From the NCBI GenBank assembly GCA_014529385.2, contig CM043953.1, positions 74,734,372-74,798,371 of the forward strand: a stretch of DNA of 64,000 nt, read 5' to 3'. Each line of letters begins with the position of its first letter. Position 1 is the stretch's first letter. Positions 1 through 9,400 of the stretch are shown here, piece after piece. Position numbers and translations under genes: made by a program. The DNA is from Adiantum capillus-veneris. Its lineage: Eukaryota > Streptophyta > Polypodiopsida > Polypodiales > Pteridaceae. The notes under the pieces are model-generated. The model worked only from the letters and a program-made list of their open reading frames with translations, did not search any database and was not told where the DNA came from.

Positions 1-27
1 TTGTTCCAATTGATCGATGCATAGACC
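1..27 (-). pseudogene. LINE-A reverse transcriptase fragment, left of Element 1
   Basis: Read on the minus strand, these 27 bases continue the LINE reverse transcriptase frame that breaks off at 13334. After the residues LFGL the frame runs on as CIDQLEQ. The piece is separated from the rest of the LINE only by Element 1 and one copy of its 5-bp target duplication. The YxDD catalytic motif of this reverse transcriptase would lie beyond the left edge of the window. Confidence 0.75.
23..27. repeat. Target-site duplication of Element 1, left copy
   Basis: The five bases agacc sit directly before the TG of the left LTR and recur at 13334-13338 directly after the CA of the right LTR. A perfect 5-bp duplication fits integration of a complete LTR retrotransposon and fixes its ends. 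Confidence 0.92.
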
Positions 28-215
28 TGTTAACCCTCACGGCACACGGACACCCTATGATCTATAAACGTTGTATTATTTAGAGTCAGGTACCGGGCTT
101 GTCGGTCCAATAGGGAAAGGTAGAGTGATCGTCGATGAGAGGCGCACTTTAACTTGGACATTCAAGGGATTAGTTGGTTAAGCATGGGCGCCCAATTGTG
201 AATGGGGTGAGCTCC

Positions 216-222
216 TATAAAA
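216..222 (+). promoter_or_regulatory. TATA box of the Element 1 LTR promoter
   Basis: TATAAAA lies in the context gagctcctataaaagcc and is conserved in the right LTR at 12954-12960. Its place in the LTR predicts transcription starting near 245-255, so U3 would be about 220 bp and R plus U5 about 350 bp. The start site is inferred only. Confidence 0.65.
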
Positions 223-312
223 GCCAAATAAACCTAATTTTTACTCATTCTCTCATTTGTGCAATTGAAGAGTGCTCTTGCTCCATCTCCATCTTCTTCT
301 TCTTCACCTCCT

Positions 313-350
<38 letters not shown>
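313..350 (+). repeat. TG/AG dinucleotide tract in the LTR
   Basis: A run of TG dinucleotides passes straight into AG dinucleotides. The tract differs in length from its counterpart near 13051-13083, which accounts for most of the length difference between the two LTRs. It falls in the expected transcribed leader. Confidence 0.85.
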
Positions 351-356
<6 letters not shown>

Positions 357-604
357 TGTGTGCGATCGAGCATTACGAAGGCACGACGGCGGCGAAGCGG
401 TTGAGCGCGGCACGACTGCAGCTTCTTCTTCATCGCGGTGAGGAATCCACCACGAAGGCGAGCGTAGAGCGGTGAGTGACACACCCTTTGTTTTCTTGAG
501 CTTGCGAGTTTAGGCTTGTTGTGTGCTTGGAGCCGTTTGTGGCTCGCACACGGTGTATTGGCAAGTCCCTTGCTTCGACAGTGCGGCAAGGAGCGCACAT
601 TTTT

Positions 605-623
605 TGCGCCGCTGCCGGGGATA
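605..623 (+). promoter_or_regulatory. Primer binding site, tRNA-Asp-like
   Basis: Six bases after the 5' LTR the sequence reads TTGCGCCGCTGCCGGGGAT. It differs at a few positions from the TGGCGCCGTTGCCGGGGAT-type site, complementary to the tRNA-Asp 3' end, used by many plant Tat/Athila-type elements. The mismatches in the first bases are unusual for a young element. Confidence 0.7.
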
Positions 624-1365
624 TGCCCTACACTAAGCTCGGTTAGCACTTTACGCTTCCTTGTGGTGCAATTTCTATCATAGGAAAGGCAGGGAAGGAG
701 TGTGTGGAGATTTCTGTTTTTTGCGTTTTCTGCATTTGCTGTCAAGTTTCAATTTCTGCTATTGTCTGTGTTTTTTCAATTTCCGCAATTTCTGCATTTT
801 CATGTTCGGCGTTTTCAATTTCTGCATTAAAAAAATCAATTAAAAAAATCGGAAATTAAAAACGCGAGCGAGCGGGCGGCTAAATTTTTCGAAAATAAAA
901 AACGTGACTCTTAAAACGGACGGGTTGGTTTGTATAAAAGATAGATCGGGATCGAGATCATTTGCCCAAGCCCAGGCCCAGGCCCAGGCCTCAGTCTTAT
1001 GATATATACTAGACTCACTCTTATATATATACCCTACTCCCTCAAGAGAGAATGAGAGCATGTGGGACAAGTCCTCCACTCTCCTCCTTTCTCTTCCCAC
1101 TTGCACCCTTAGACTTTCTAGTTTGGGCCTAGTTCCCTACTGGAAATTGAAAGTTTTAGGGATTCCGAGGGCATAGAGTGACCAAACGGAGGGCTGTAAA
1201 GCACGGCACGACCCTCTGACCGATACGCTCGTTTCGAGCTATCACACGGCCCATTCCACGACACGCTCTAAAAAATCTAGCAAAAAAACAAACAAAAAAC
1301 ACGCTAAAAACTAGTCACAAGGCCTCCTAGAGCAGCTTTTTGACACCTTAGGGTATCAAAAGCAC
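624..1365 (+). other. Element 1 untranslated leader
   Basis: No convincing ORF. About 700-840 is T-rich with repeated caatttctgcatt-like words. At 964-993 there are about five tandem copies of a ggccca hexamer. A second TATAAAA-like string occurs at 933-939. Whether any of these sites works is unknown. Confidence 0.5.
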
Positions 1366-4300
1366 ATGCACTTACGCTCTGGGCGGGTGCTAGAACACGA
1401 GCATATTGAGAGTGCCTCTGTTCATACGGACACCCATTACCCATCCACGATAAGCTCTAGACCCTCAGCGGGGACACAAGGTAGCACCACCCAAGACCCT
1501 AAAATAGCCGCTAGTGATTCCTCCTCCGACTCAGAAATCATGGAAGCATACCCTACCCAAAACACTGAGAGAGAAGGCCATGCACCTCCCGAAGCTCCAC
1601 AGCCTAGTACTAGTATGTTTAGCCGTTTCATGGAAACATTAGGTAGAGCTACTCGCTCGGAACCTGATGCAAATGAAGCACACGAAGGGGGTGGGGAAGT
1701 GGACTCTCCTTTCACATCGCACGTGGACCCCACACCCCCAAAGAGTGTCCATGTGGATATCCTGCTAACTTCTTACCAAGAAGGCCCTGTTGAGCTGCCT
1801 CCTTCAGAAGTTCCCTCTAGAGTACCGTTGGTGGCAAGTAAAACCACGGGGAGCAACATTGCTTCTACCTCACAAGAAACCGTTAACACGTCGACTCTAG
1901 AAGGATTGTTCATTAATGATCATTGGACATACGACCTCCACACTGAGGTGTTGACGGATCTACACTCTGGCCACGCCTACCATGTAGGATGGATAGAGAT
2001 TGTACAATCCACCTCTAGTGCCACGAGCATCGAAGATCAACAGAAAATGATCTGTAATGTTATCCATGGCATTATTCAATCGGAAAGGCAAAACCGAGGG
2101 GTAAATATACTCTCAACTGGCCCCATGAGATTTCTGGATACGAGCAAGGCTCAACAGCCTACTCTATCACAAATGGAGACTCCTCTAATGAGCCCCATGG
2201 ACCCATCTTACGTCATTTCACCTGGGGTCTCTATGCAATCTGAGCCTCCGAGCGAAAACTTTAGCTTCCCTAACTTGGCTCAACCCTCTATCAAGGAAAA
2301 CACAGTGCTCACTCCAGGGATAAGCCTGACAGAGAATGTACCGATGACATCTACGGTTAGCGCAGTGCCACTACCTAGTGTCGTAGTACCTAATATGGGG
2401 CCTCGACCGTATGTGCCTCTAGCCCCTTATGCACTCATGGCCCCCACACCTCCAATTGTACCACTTGCTTATGCTCCTCGAGTGCCGCTCCCTAGCTCTT
2501 ATCCGAGTGGACCTATGTCCGGTTATGTTCCATATCCTGCATCATCTACACATATGCCAAGACCGGTACCCGTTCCTCTCCCACATATGATTCCAAGAGT
2601 ACCTCCACCGGCCCTACCTCCTCACATAGGTGACTTGGCAGCGTTTGCTCAAACCATAGGTCGATCTATCGCGGAAAATATGCATCACGCATCTGATAGA
2701 GAGCCTAGAAGTAAGGCAGTACAAATTGCCAAACTCACGCAAAAATTCAATGGGGACGAAGATGCTAGGAAACACATTGAAGTGTTTGAACAAGTATGTG
2801 ATTCCTTAGGGGAACGCAATGAACTACATAAGTGCAATGCCTTAAGCTTGACATTAAGTGGGAAGGCTGGAGATTGGTATAGGACCCTAAGGGTGGACGA
2901 GAAAACAATCTACCCTACCCTTCGAAGGTTGTTTCTAAAGGAGTACATACGAGAAGGTGTGCTTTGGGGTGTAGCATCTCAGCTTCAGAAGGCCGAACGT
3001 AAGGAAGGAGAGTCAGTAAGGGACTTCATTAGTCGTCTAAAGCACTTAAACTCTCGTTGCCCTGTAAATGAGCGCTTCAACAATAACCAACTGCTTGATC
3101 GATTCATTCGAGGGTTGAGGAATGAAGGAATCTATAATGGACTAGTGATTAGAGGTATCACAACCTGGGAAGATGTCACTGCCAATGCAATCCAATTAGA
3201 GGACAACTTGATGATAGCAGGCATGAGGGTGTCTACTGACACGAGATCCACTAGCTCACAAGCCATTGAGTATGAACCCATGACTGCAAAGCCCATTGCC
3301 AATGAGCCAAAGGTATTTGAGACATTCTTGACAGACCTCACCAAGGCAATCCAAGAGTCTCTTAAGGATAATCGACCCCCTCAAAATAGTCACATGTATC
3401 CAAGAAGGGAGCAACAATGGTGTTCCATTTGCTTAGGTCCACATAGCACTAGTGAGTGCCCTACGTTTAGAGTAAAATTTAATGGAACTTGCAACGCATG
3501 TGGTAGGTATGGTCACCAAGCTAAGGATTGTTTAATGATCAAACGTATGATGGAAAATAGACCACCTGTAGCCTGGACGGATGCGCCTCGAGCTCCTATA
3601 TTGATGCCTGCTCCACCTGTTGAGCAACTACCGCAACACATGGTCCCTAGATCTCAAAATGTTGTACAAGCTACACCGTTACCACCTCCTGTGCTAGGAC
3701 CGCAGCCCCCGCATCCAAGAGTCGCCCCTATGAACCAAGTGGGTTGCGAGCCATCAAATGCTTATGCAGATGGCTGTGAGGAGGAAATAGACACTAGTAT
3801 TGCCTACGGACTTGATACATTGGAAGAGTGTCCTATATACTACATGGAAGATTGTTGGGGACAAGTCAAGCCGGTTTATCAAGCTGCTGCTCTCGCATCC
3901 AGAGGTCAAAATATCAACACCCAGGCTAGGAGGCCACCTCTTCAATGCTACGAGTGTGGTGGACCACATCGAGTAGTGGAGTGCCCTATTAGGCTGCAAA
4001 AGAATGCTGCACAGATGCAAGTGAATCAAGGGAGCACGTCTGCAATGCCAATACTCACATGTAATCGTTGTGGCATAGATCACTTGATTGCCCAATGCCC
4101 CTATAACCCAAATGCGCCTAAAATCACACCCCTGAATTTGGTCGAAATTGCTAGTGTGACGTCGCCAATACCACCCGTCGCACCCGCTTATGCGATTACA
4201 CGGTCCATGCTTCAAGGGCCAGGCCATATCCTCGAAGAGAGAGATACCGCGTCAGTTATCCAAGCAAAGAAAAAGAAGACACGAAGGAAGAAGTCGCAGA

Positions 4301-6399
4301 ATACGAAAAATTCAAAGCCAAGTTCCAAAATAAACATAGGAATAGGAGATGACCCCGTGTATATGAATGACCTCGAGGATGATTCAGATTCAGTCGAGAC
4401 AATGGAGACTAGAACCAATACCACAAAGGGAAAGACCGACAAAGAAAACCGTAACATGGAACCAAATGAAAACCGAATAAGAGAAAACCATAAAGAGCCT
4501 CTGAAAACACCACAAGTGTTTCCAAATCCAATCCAAGACCCCCAAGATAAACCGCAGGGGCAAAAAGGGAAGAATCGTAAAAAGAAGATTGGGACGTACC
4601 CAAACCCAGTAGACGAGATTGAGCAGGTGAAACATCTAAGAGGTTTAGTGGAGGAGACTCAAAGGAAACTGGAACCAGAACCCATGCAGGTCAAAATTCA
4701 TGACACAGTGTTTCCCACTCAAGTTCATCCACCCCACATGAACCATAGACCGTTAGCCATATCTAGTATCATCCAAGAAGGGAGTGAGGACAGGACATCA
4801 GAAAGTGAGCATACACCCTTCTTGTTGGAAAGGATGTTTAACGAAGGAATACCTGATCCCATTGAGGAATATGAGATTCCATCCTCACCAGTTCCTAGTC
4901 AAGGACCTACACCCTGCAAAACGCCAATGAATGTTGCCAAACTAGTGGACTTCATGTCTTCTGAGGTCCGAACCACGATCATAGCAAAGCTGTATGGAGA
5001 TCCTGAGTTATTCCTTGCACTTCGAGCATTCCTTAACGGAGAGCTACAAACGGGATTACCGCAGTTTGCGCAACCAAATAGGCCTGAATCGATTATGATT
5101 GATGAGGAAAATCATGTGCAATCACTTGAGTTAGATGGACACGAGTCTGTGATCGAGGTACCCATTAACGAATTAGGGCAGTATTTTGAAGGCGACGAGT
5201 CTAATGCGACCCTACCCATCACTACCAAGGGATTAACTATAAAGGGAATTCTTGATGGTGGTGCGGGAGTTAGCATCGTTACAAAAGATTGTTGGGAATC
5301 CATGGGAAAACCCCGCCTCAGTGTTACTAACATTGTGGTAAAGATGGCAAATGGTACCATATCCAAACCTATGGGGATGCTCAAGGATCTTAAGATCAAA
5401 GTTCTAGGACACAAGGTACGACATACGTTCATTGTAATGGATTTCTCTAAACACCTTATGTCATATGAAATGATTTTAGGACGACCATTCATGAGGGAAG
5501 CACAAATGGTTCACGATTGGTCTAAAAATCATGTCTATTTGCAATTCCAAGACTCAGTCCTTAGAGTGGATTTGGTGACTGGTAAGGTACACCCCTTAGG
5601 GAGTAAAACCATTATTGATCATCGCTCTGACACCACAGTTCACTCGGCCCCACTACAATATTGTTACACTTGTAAGAAGGATACAGACATTGGCCAAGAT
5701 TCTCCTTACATGGATGTGTTACCGGGTATGACGGAATCAGACAATGTGGATTGGGTCCACCTAGCATCAACCATAGATACCTGGGGAAATAGAGGAACCA
5801 CTTGGGTCACACCAGAGGGGGAAGAGGTACCACAAATTGCACCTCTGAACATGATAAGTGCCATACATGCATCTTCTAAGGGCAAGGGAATTGTGGACCA
5901 ATCTGACAGTGACACCGATAGCTCAATAGAAGACTTTGACCAACACGACTTGGACACTGACTCCCAGAGTGAAACGGATTATGAATCTCATGAATTAGAG
6001 AGTGGAGCAAGTTCAGAGTCAAAACATTCGGAAGGACCGAGCACATCAACCGATGATAGCTCCTCCGAGAGTGAAGAGGACACCAACGAGGACTCCTTTA
6101 GTGAGCCAGATCTAAATGCAAATCAAAATCAGGTCTCAAATAAGAAAAAGAAAAACCTTAAGAGGCGTCGATATCGAGCCAATGTACGTGCTAGGATAAA
6201 CAAGAAGAGATCCTCAGCAGAATGGCTCAGTTATATAGGAGCATGTGATGCTCATCGAAAATTGGTAGACAATTGGGGTGAATATCTCCAAAATGTTATG
6301 TGGTGTAGACCACGACCCCATGACATAGCCCAATTAGAGATCATAGACAAGCCAAAGTTGAGAGCCGCACTGCAAGGAGGCGTCAAAACCAAGAGTTAG
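1366..6399 (+). CDS. gag-pro: Element 1 ORF1: Gag-protease polyprotein, 1677 aa
   Basis: Starts at the first ATG after the leader, with the Gag-like start MHLRSGRVL. A Pro/Ser-rich N-terminal third comes before a Retrotrans_gag-type domain at about residues 445-625 (WYRTL, FLKEYI, RLKHLNSRCP). Four zinc knuckles follow: CSICLGPHSTSEC, CNACGRYGHQAKDC, CYECGGPHRVVEC and CNRCGIDHLIAQC. Three have CX2CX3HX4C spacing and one has CX2CX4HX4C. A retropepsin domain centres on LDGGAGVSIV near residue 1296, with a late ILGRPF motif; the Gly after the catalytic Asp replaces the usual Thr/Ser. The C-terminal 280 residues are acidic and Ser-rich, ending in a basic patch. This is far longer than a typical Gag-protease. 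It should package the RNA and mature the polyprotein. The stop lies 23 bases before the ATG of ORF2, which is in another frame. Confidence 0.92.
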   Translation: MHLRSGRVLEHEHIESASVHTDTHYPSTISSRPSAGTQGSTTQDPKIAASDSSSDSEIMEAYPTQNTEREGHAPPEAPQPSTSMFSRFMETLGRATRSEPDANEAHEGGGEVDSPFTSHVDPTPPKSVHVDILLTSYQEGPVELPPSEVPSRVPLVASKTTGSNIASTSQETVNTSTLEGLFINDHWTYDLHTEVLTDLHSGHAYHVGWIEIVQSTSSATSIEDQQKMICNVIHGIIQSERQNRGVNILSTGPMRFLDTSKAQQPTLSQMETPLMSPMDPSYVISPGVSMQSEPPSENFSFPNLAQPSIKENTVLTPGISLTENVPMTSTVSAVPLPSVVVPNMGPRPYVPLAPYALMAPTPPIVPLAYAPRVPLPSSYPSGPMSGYVPYPASSTHMPRPVPVPLPHMIPRVPPPALPPHIGDLAAFAQTIGRSIAENMHHASDREPRSKAVQIAKLTQKFNGDEDARKHIEVFEQVCDSLGERNELHKCNALSLTLSGKAGDWYRTLRVDEKTIYPTLRRLFLKEYIREGVLWGVASQLQKAERKEGESVRDFISRLKHLNSRCPVNERFNNNQLLDRFIRGLRNEGIYNGLVIRGITTWEDVTANAIQLEDNLMIAGMRVSTDTRSTSSQAIEYEPMTAKPIANEPKVFETFLTDLTKAIQESLKDNRPPQNSHMYPRREQQWCSICLGPHSTSECPTFRVKFNGTCNACGRYGHQAKDCLMIKRMMENRPPVAWTDAPRAPILMPAPPVEQLPQHMVPRSQNVVQATPLPPPVLGPQPPHPRVAPMNQVGCEPSNAYADGCEEEIDTSIAYGLDTLEECPIYYMEDCWGQVKPVYQAAALASRGQNINTQARRPPLQCYECGGPHRVVECPIRLQKNAAQMQVNQGSTSAMPILTCNRCGIDHLIAQCPYNPNAPKITPLNLVEIASVTSPIPPVAPAYAITRSMLQGPGHILEERDTASVIQAKKKKTRRKKSQNTKNSKPSSKINIGIGDDPVYMNDLEDDSDSVETMETRTNTTKGKTDKENRNMEPNENRIRENHKEPLKTPQVFPNPIQDPQDKPQGQKGKNRKKKIGTYPNPVDEIEQVKHLRGLVEETQRKLEPEPMQVKIHDTVFPTQVHPPHMNHRPLAISSIIQEGSEDRTSESEHTPFLLERMFNEGIPDPIEEYEIPSSPVPSQGPTPCKTPMNVAKLVDFMSSEVRTTIIAKLYGDPELFLALRAFLNGELQTGLPQFAQPNRPESIMIDEENHVQSLELDGHESVIEVPINELGQYFEGDESNATLPITTKGLTIKGILDGGAGVSIVTKDCWESMGKPRLSVTNIVVKMANGTISKPMGMLKDLKIKVLGHKVRHTFIVMDFSKHLMSYEMILGRPFMREAQMVHDWSKNHVYLQFQDSVLRVDLVTGKVHPLGSKTIIDHRSDTTVHSAPLQYCYTCKKDTDIGQDSPYMDVLPGMTESDNVDWVHLASTIDTWGNRGTTWVTPEGEEVPQIAPLNMISAIHASSKGKGIVDQSDSDTDSSIEDFDQHDLDTDSQSETDYESHELESGASSESKHSEGPSTSTDDSSSESEEDTNEDSFSEPDLNANQNQVSNKKKKNLKRRRYRANVRARINKKRSSAEWLSYIGACDAHRKLVDNWGEYLQNVMWCRPRPHDIAQLEIIDKPKLRAALQGGVKTKS

Positions 6400-6422
6400 C
6401 TCGACAACACAAGAAAGCAGAA

Positions 6423-9400
6423 ATGGAAGCACAAACCAACGCACAACCAGAATCCATAGACTTGCATCCTGCACCAGAACATTTCAAATCTTACACCACA
6501 GGGGAAGCAAAGGTTGTGTACACAAAAGCCCAAAGAATACCTATCGATGGGAATAATGGAATCTATGATGGTCTGGCAATAGTTAAAGAAATAGAATTAG
6601 CTGACCCCGGTGAAGAATCAAAACCTGTTTTTATTGCCCAAGACCTCACAGAAGTTGAAGAGGCGGTCCTCAAAGAGCTTCTCAAAGAATTCAAGGACGT
6701 ATTCGCTTGGACATACCATGATATGAAAGGTGTTCCGCCTTCTGTGGTCCAACATACAATCCCTATGATTAGCACTGCGAAGCCCGTACAACAAAGACCC
6801 TACCCGATGAATCCTAAGTACGCAAAGATCATTCAAGAAGAACTAGAAAAGCTTATCAAATGTGGGTTCATATATCCTATTGAACACTCTGAATGGGTGT
6901 CGCCAATAGTTATCGTGCCAAAAAAGAATGGGAAACTCAGGGTGTGCGTGGACCTCAAAAAAGTTAATGCAGCTACTAGAAGAGACCATTACCCCCTACC
7001 ATATTCCGAACATGTACTCGAAAGAGTTGCAGGCAAGGAAGCTTATAGCTTTCTAGATGGGTACTCAGGCTACAACCAAATCACGATAGCGCTAGAGGAC
7101 CAAGCTAAAACTGCCTTCATCACAGAATTTGGCGTGTTTGCATTTCGTGTGATGGCTTTTGGCTTAACAAATGCCCCTGCTACATTCCAACGATTAATAA
7201 ACACTGCTTTTAAAGAATATTTGAGAGAGTTTTGTGAAGCTTTCTTAGACGACCTTTGTGTTTACTCTTCTTGGAAAGAACATCTATCATGTTTGCGGAA
7301 GGTGTTTGAAAAATGTAGGTTATATCGTATCTCATTGAACCCGTTCAAATGCCAATTTTGGGTCAAGCATGGAGTTATTTTAGGGCATATAGTATCCAAG
7401 AATGGTATCTCAACCGATGAGAGCAAAATTAAAGTGATTCTAGAGTTACCACCACCAACCAATTACAAGGGAGTTCAAAGGTTCATGGGACACGTGGGTT
7501 ATTATCGACGGTTTATTTTATTTTTCGCTGAGATAGCACATCCTTTGTACAAGCTTCTCATTGAATTTAAATGGACTGAAGAGTGTGACCAGGCCTATGA
7601 ACAATTGAAGAAAACACTAGCAAGTGCTCCGATTTTAAGGACACCTAACTGGGATGTCATTTTCCATGTGCATATTGATGCATCAAACTTTGCTATTGGG
7701 TGTGTTCTCACTCAACCAGGAGAACATAAATTGGACTATCCCATTAGCTTTGCAAGCCGTCAATTGAACGATGCTGAAAGGAACTACACCACTACAGAGC
7801 GAGAAGGTTTGGCAATGGTTTATGCAGTAAAGAAATTTCGCTACTACCTTCTGGCAAACAAGTTTGTATTTTATGTGGATCATCAAGCGTTGCTGTATCT
7901 GGTAAACAAGCCATGCTCCACAGGAAGAATCACACGATGGTTGTTAATTCTTCTGGAGTTTGATTTCACGATTGTAGTGAGATCCGGTAAAAGGCACGTC
8001 ATGGCTGATCATTTGTCTCGCATACCCAATGGTGAAGCCCCTACAGGAGTTGATGATGAATTACCCGATACTTCCCTATTCATAGTTGAGACTATGCCTG
8101 AATGGAGTGAGAACATTGTTAACTTTTTAGCTAATGGTTTTCCACCCAAGGAACTTCGTAAGGATATCGCTCGAAGGCTAGTAAAAGAATGTGAACCCTA
8201 TTGCTTGATTGCCGGAACCCTGTATAGATTAGGCAAGGACGATATTCTTAGGCGTTGTGCCCGCGAGGATGAATATTTGTATATCTTGCAAGAAGCACAT
8301 ATGGGCATAGCAGGAGGACATTTTTCAGGGGACCTGACTGCTAGAAAGGTGCTGCAATCAGGCTATTGGTGGCCAACTTTATTTAAGGATGCATCACTTT
8401 TTACAAAAGGGTGTGATGAGTGCCAACGTTACAAGACCACACAGCACAAGGACAGAATGCCCTTACATCCTATTAAAGTAACCCAACCATTTGAAAAATG
8501 GGGCTTAGACTTTGTAGGTCCAATTAGTCCCGCAGCTCGCAACACTCAATCTCGATATATTCTAGTTGCTACGGACTATGTAACAAAGTGGGCTGAAGCT
8601 AAGGCTTCACAAAAAGCTGACGCGAGGACAACAGCTAAGTTTCTTTTTGAGAACATTATCACAAGATTTGGTTGCCCTTTTGAAATTGTTAGTGATAATG
8701 GTACCCATTTTATAAATGAGGTAATAAGAGAGCTTACCACGACCTTTATGATATCCCACCATAAGTCTACACCTTATTACCCGCAAGCTAATGGACAAGC
8801 CGAGAGCACCAACAAGACTCTAATCTCTATTTTAACCAAGACGGTAGAAGCTCATCGCACTGATTGGGATTTGAAGTTGACATCTGCTCTATGGGCTTAT
8901 CGTACTGCTTATAAAGTGGCTATTAATTGTACGCCATTCAAAATGGTATACGGCCAAGAAGCGGTTATGCCTTGGGAGTTTGTCATTCCTAGTCTTAGGG
9001 TAGCTTCGCAAGAAGGATGGAATGGTAACCCCTTAACCGAGCGTTTGTTTATCTTAGAAAAACTAGACGAAGAGAGACAGTTGGCTGTGCAAAATGCTCT
9101 TGTGGAAAAGGATAGGAGAAAGAAGTGGTTTGATCGCCATGTGAAGGATAAGGACATCAAAGTTGGTGATAAAGTCCTTATGTATGGAGTACGTAAAGAG
9201 AAGAGAAAGTTGAAATATGCTGGTAAAGGACCATATAGAGTATGTGAAATTACCCCACAAGGTACCCTTCGTGTGGAAACTCTTGATGGAGTTGAAACCA
9301 TTGGATTCCTCAATGGGAGTAAATTCAAAAGATATTATGATCCTTTAAGCCAAGAAGAACTACGGGCCATTCATCAAAAAAAGGCCGCCAAAGCACAAAC

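Larger units (their letters stand above)
28..599 (+). repeat. Element 1, 5' LTR
   Basis: Begins TGTTAACCCTCACGG and ends GCGCACA. It is nearly identical to 12766-13333. It contains a TATAAAA box, a TG/AG dinucleotide tract and a GC-rich 3' part. Substitutions between the two LTRs include cccaattgtg/cccaagtgtg and gagcgcaca/gagtgcaca. Confidence 0.93.

Noticed and set aside
234..745. Minus-strand ORFs across the 5' LTR of Element 1 with long Ser-Leu/Thr-His runs
   Set aside because: They are translations of the TG/AG dinucleotide tract and recur in the other LTR with different lengths; there is no conserved content.
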